Assembly: GCF_050436995.1 (NCBI RefSeq)
Contig: NC_134753.1
Coordinates: 11,346,001 to 11,410,000, forward strand
DNA: 64,000 nt
Direction of reading: 5' to 3'
From: Anticarsia gemmatalis
Taxonomy: Eukaryota; Arthropoda; Insecta; Lepidoptera; Erebidae
The translations under genes and the position numbers were made by a program. The notes below the pieces were generated by a model. The model was not told where the DNA came from. It made no database searches and saw nothing but the letters and a program-made list of their open reading frames with translations. Below are positions 62,011-64,000 of this stretch, in pieces. Each line of letters begins with the position of its first letter. The stretch's first letter is position 1.

Positions 62011-63186
62011 GTGTTTTTTATCAAGTGTAATTGTTTTTATACTTTTTGTTCGTATGTTACTAAAATTACCCAAAAGAAATGAATGTTTCTTCAGTATCTT
62101 ACTTTAGATTTTTTGTCCTTTTTGTTGGTGTCATGTAAATGTAAATGTTACGTCAAAAGTCTAACTTTTTGTTCATTGCACGTAAAGTTTTTGTAGTTGT
62201 TTTTGCTACGGGTTTTATTAATAGAATTAACTTTAATGCAAGAATGTATTTTATGCACAAAAATAAAAATAAATCACGTTTACGAATACTAACACGTCAC
62301 GATTACATGACTGCTGAAAATGTCCGAAACAAATGCATTTATTATGATAAATGAAGTTGCAAAAACAAGGATTAAAATAATTGAATCCTTTAAATAAATT
62401 CACAAAGCCTTAAATACCAGCTCTTAAGCAAAAGTAAAAGTTCAGTAGAGCAATAAACGAAAGATATTAATGTGCTTGGAACGTGGGACTGTCGAGATAA
62501 AGATCGGGCGACCGAACACGCGTCGAGATCATCTGTGCACGCACATTGTGTGTGTCTCTGTGTCAGAATGTAAATAGTGGGATAATATGGTGACGTATTT
62601 TGATGTATGTTTTCTCCTTTTTTTAATCATAGAGGGCTATTTCCGCTACTTATGGATGAGCGTCGGATAAACTCTGTCAAGTTAAAAAATGTTATTCAGA
62701 AAGAGTTACTGACCAAGCTGGTCGTAATTATGTTAGCAGAAGAGTCCCTTGTGATAATGGGCAAGTGAAATGCAGTTTTTAATATGCCTAGTACAGAATA
62801 TGAGTAAGCCCAATGTCACTGTCCGATAAACTGCTCTACTGTTCTAAGCGCATCTGCTCAGACCACGATGTTAGTCTAAAAATTATTTTTAAAGTTTAGC
62901 GGTCTCTGCTTCTATGTATTCCTCTCTTCTTTACAATATCGTTTTACTGCAATATCAAGAAAATTACAATGCATTAACTGTTGTAAATTCATCACGTCTT
63001 GTTCGAAAGACTGTTGTAACTACTAGATTTCTACTTGTTTCAACAATTTACATGCGTAAAAACCTGTGTTTAAATAGCTACTTTAAGTTACATCAATTTA
63101 TGTCTAGACATAGCCTGAATACAAAATCTTAGTCTGGCAACTTAGTAAAAAGCCCCCGCATAGGATAAATATCTAGATTATTATTT

Positions 63187-63443
63187 ACTAGCTGACCCGC
63201 GCAACTTCGCTTGCGTCAGAGAGAGAATGCGTAAATTTTTTCTCGGTTTTTGTAACATTTTTATAGGTACTCTGCTCCTATTGGTCGTAGCGTGATGATA
63301 TATAGCCTATAAACTTCCTCGATAAATGAGCTTTCTAACACTGAAAGAATTTTTCAAATCGGATCAGTAGTTCCTGAGATTAGCGCGTTCAAACAAACAA
63401 ACAAACAAACAAACTCTTCAGCTTTATAATATTAGTATAGATA
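63187..63443 (+). mobile_element. RTE-type non-LTR retrotransposon 3' end (copy B)
   Basis: Same start (ACTAGCTGACCCGCGCAACT), body and tail (TATAATATTAGTATAGATA) as copy A at 15472-15719. The internal (AAAC)n run is expanded here. Non-coding; 5' truncated or a non-autonomous derivative. Confidence 0.8.
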
Positions 63444-63536
63444 ATTCAGTGTATGTTCAAAATAAGGTAGATGTACCAAACAATAAATCTAACTAATATT
63501 CTAAATCCTGAATTTTATATACCTCCACCAGCCACG

Positions 63537-63590
63537 AACCGTGCAATCAAGGCTCTATACTAAGTTGTTGAACTATAGACTCTATCCAGA
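63537..63590 (+). repeat. Dispersed repeat, CTATACTAAGTTGTT motif, copy 3
   Basis: AAGGCTCTATACTAAGTTGT followed by TGAACTATAG; related to copies at 28201 and 49203. Confidence 0.6.
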
Positions 63591-63841
63591 ATACTTAATA
63601 CAAAAGTAATATAGAACGATCATTAATTCGTATTTTTGTATTCTATCGGCGAATTTTGCAAAAAGTTTTGCCTTTTTACAATAATGAAACCATTTATCTT
63701 CGTCAACGGTTCTGTTCAAAGCAGTTTTTTTGACGTTATTTTAGGAATGGAATAATAGTAGATATTTTACGTAATACTTGATTTGTTGAATAAGAAACGG
63801 ATTTATATAAATTGCTTATATTATTAGTTAGTTGACTGTTT

Positions 63842-64000
63842 CTGTGACGCGGTCGGTAGCGTGTCTGACTGCTGATCATGGGGTCTCGGACTCGATTCCC
63901 AGATTGGGCAAACTTCAATTGATCTCTGCTAATTTATATAAAAATATATGTCAAAAGTAGCCCGGAGTTTGATAGCGTGATTCAACGAGACTAACAGTGC
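63842..64000 (+). mobile_element. Noctuid-type tRNA-derived SINE, cut by window end
   Basis: The head GACGCGGTCGGTAGCGTGTC followed by TGACTGCTGATCATGGGGTC is tRNA-like with an A-box region. GGACTCGATTCCC is a slightly mutated B box, then AGTAGCCCGGAGT in the body. The order fits a SINE family common in noctuid moths (from memory). It runs off the end of the window. Confidence 0.65.

Larger units (their letters stand above)
60132..63186. other. Non-coding, two TAGCGG-core repeats and CRE pair
   Basis: AT-rich sequence with two copies of the dispersed repeat also seen at 25.8 kb, a GC-rich patch with two CRE palindromes (61.5-61.75 kb), and a GC-richer patch near 62.48-62.57 kb. No exon was supported. 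Confidence 0.5.

Noticed and set aside
62145..62354. Plus-strand frame with a hydrophobic N-terminus
   Set aside because: AT-rich codons, no splice context or homology that I recognise, and on the wrong strand for the missing GALNT anchor.

Overview
The window is nuclear DNA of an insect, almost certainly a moth (Lepidoptera, probably noctuid-like). The evidence is AT-rich non-coding DNA, short GC-richer exons with canonical GT/AG introns, and repeats typical of lepidopteran genomes: tRNA-derived SINEs, RTE-type LINE 3' ends beginning CTAGCTGACCCGCGCAACTT, short hAT-like elements and long fold-back elements. There are no bacterial operons and no CRISPR arrays.

The main gene is on the minus strand. 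It is a polypeptide N-acetylgalactosaminyltransferase (mucin-type O-glycosylation) of the GALNT2/pgant2 type. I could assemble nine consecutive coding exons from splice sites and protein continuity, from 33230 down to the stop codon at 4741-4743. They join in frame into 1548 nt (515 residues plus stop): part of the lumenal stem, the whole GT-A catalytic domain (DSH metal site, WGGENLE motif, second metal-binding His) and a C-terminal ricin-type lectin domain. The N-terminal cytoplasmic tail and signal anchor are missing. They must lie upstream, somewhere in 33231-64000 or beyond the window, and I could not identify them. One intron (7139-24656) is 17.5 kb; the four introns 3' of it are 278-515 bp.

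At the left edge, 1275-1467 (+) looks like the terminal coding exon of a membrane protein, most likely an ABCG-type transporter. It has a plausible polyA signal at 2058. The two genes converge tail to tail across 2.1-4.7 kb.

The rest is intronic or intergenic sequence with transposable-element debris: a 916-bp fold-back element with 372-bp arms (38376-39291), a 386-bp hAT-like element with an 8-bp target duplication (59738-60123), a 5'-truncated non-LTR retrotransposon coding remnant (22494-23135), two RTE 3' ends, two copies of one SINE family, one noctuid-type SINE at the right edge, a multi-copy SINE/LINE tail family, and a three-copy repeat with a GCGCC...TAGCGG core. Perfect palindromes occur at 43937-44000 (64 bp, no spacer) and 18827-18879 (23-bp arms). 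A few GC-richer islands and CRE-like, AP-1-like or nuclear-receptor-like motif clusters are possible regulatory DNA. I see no evidence of an undescribed gene system; the most distinctive features are structural (the palindromes and the fold-back element).
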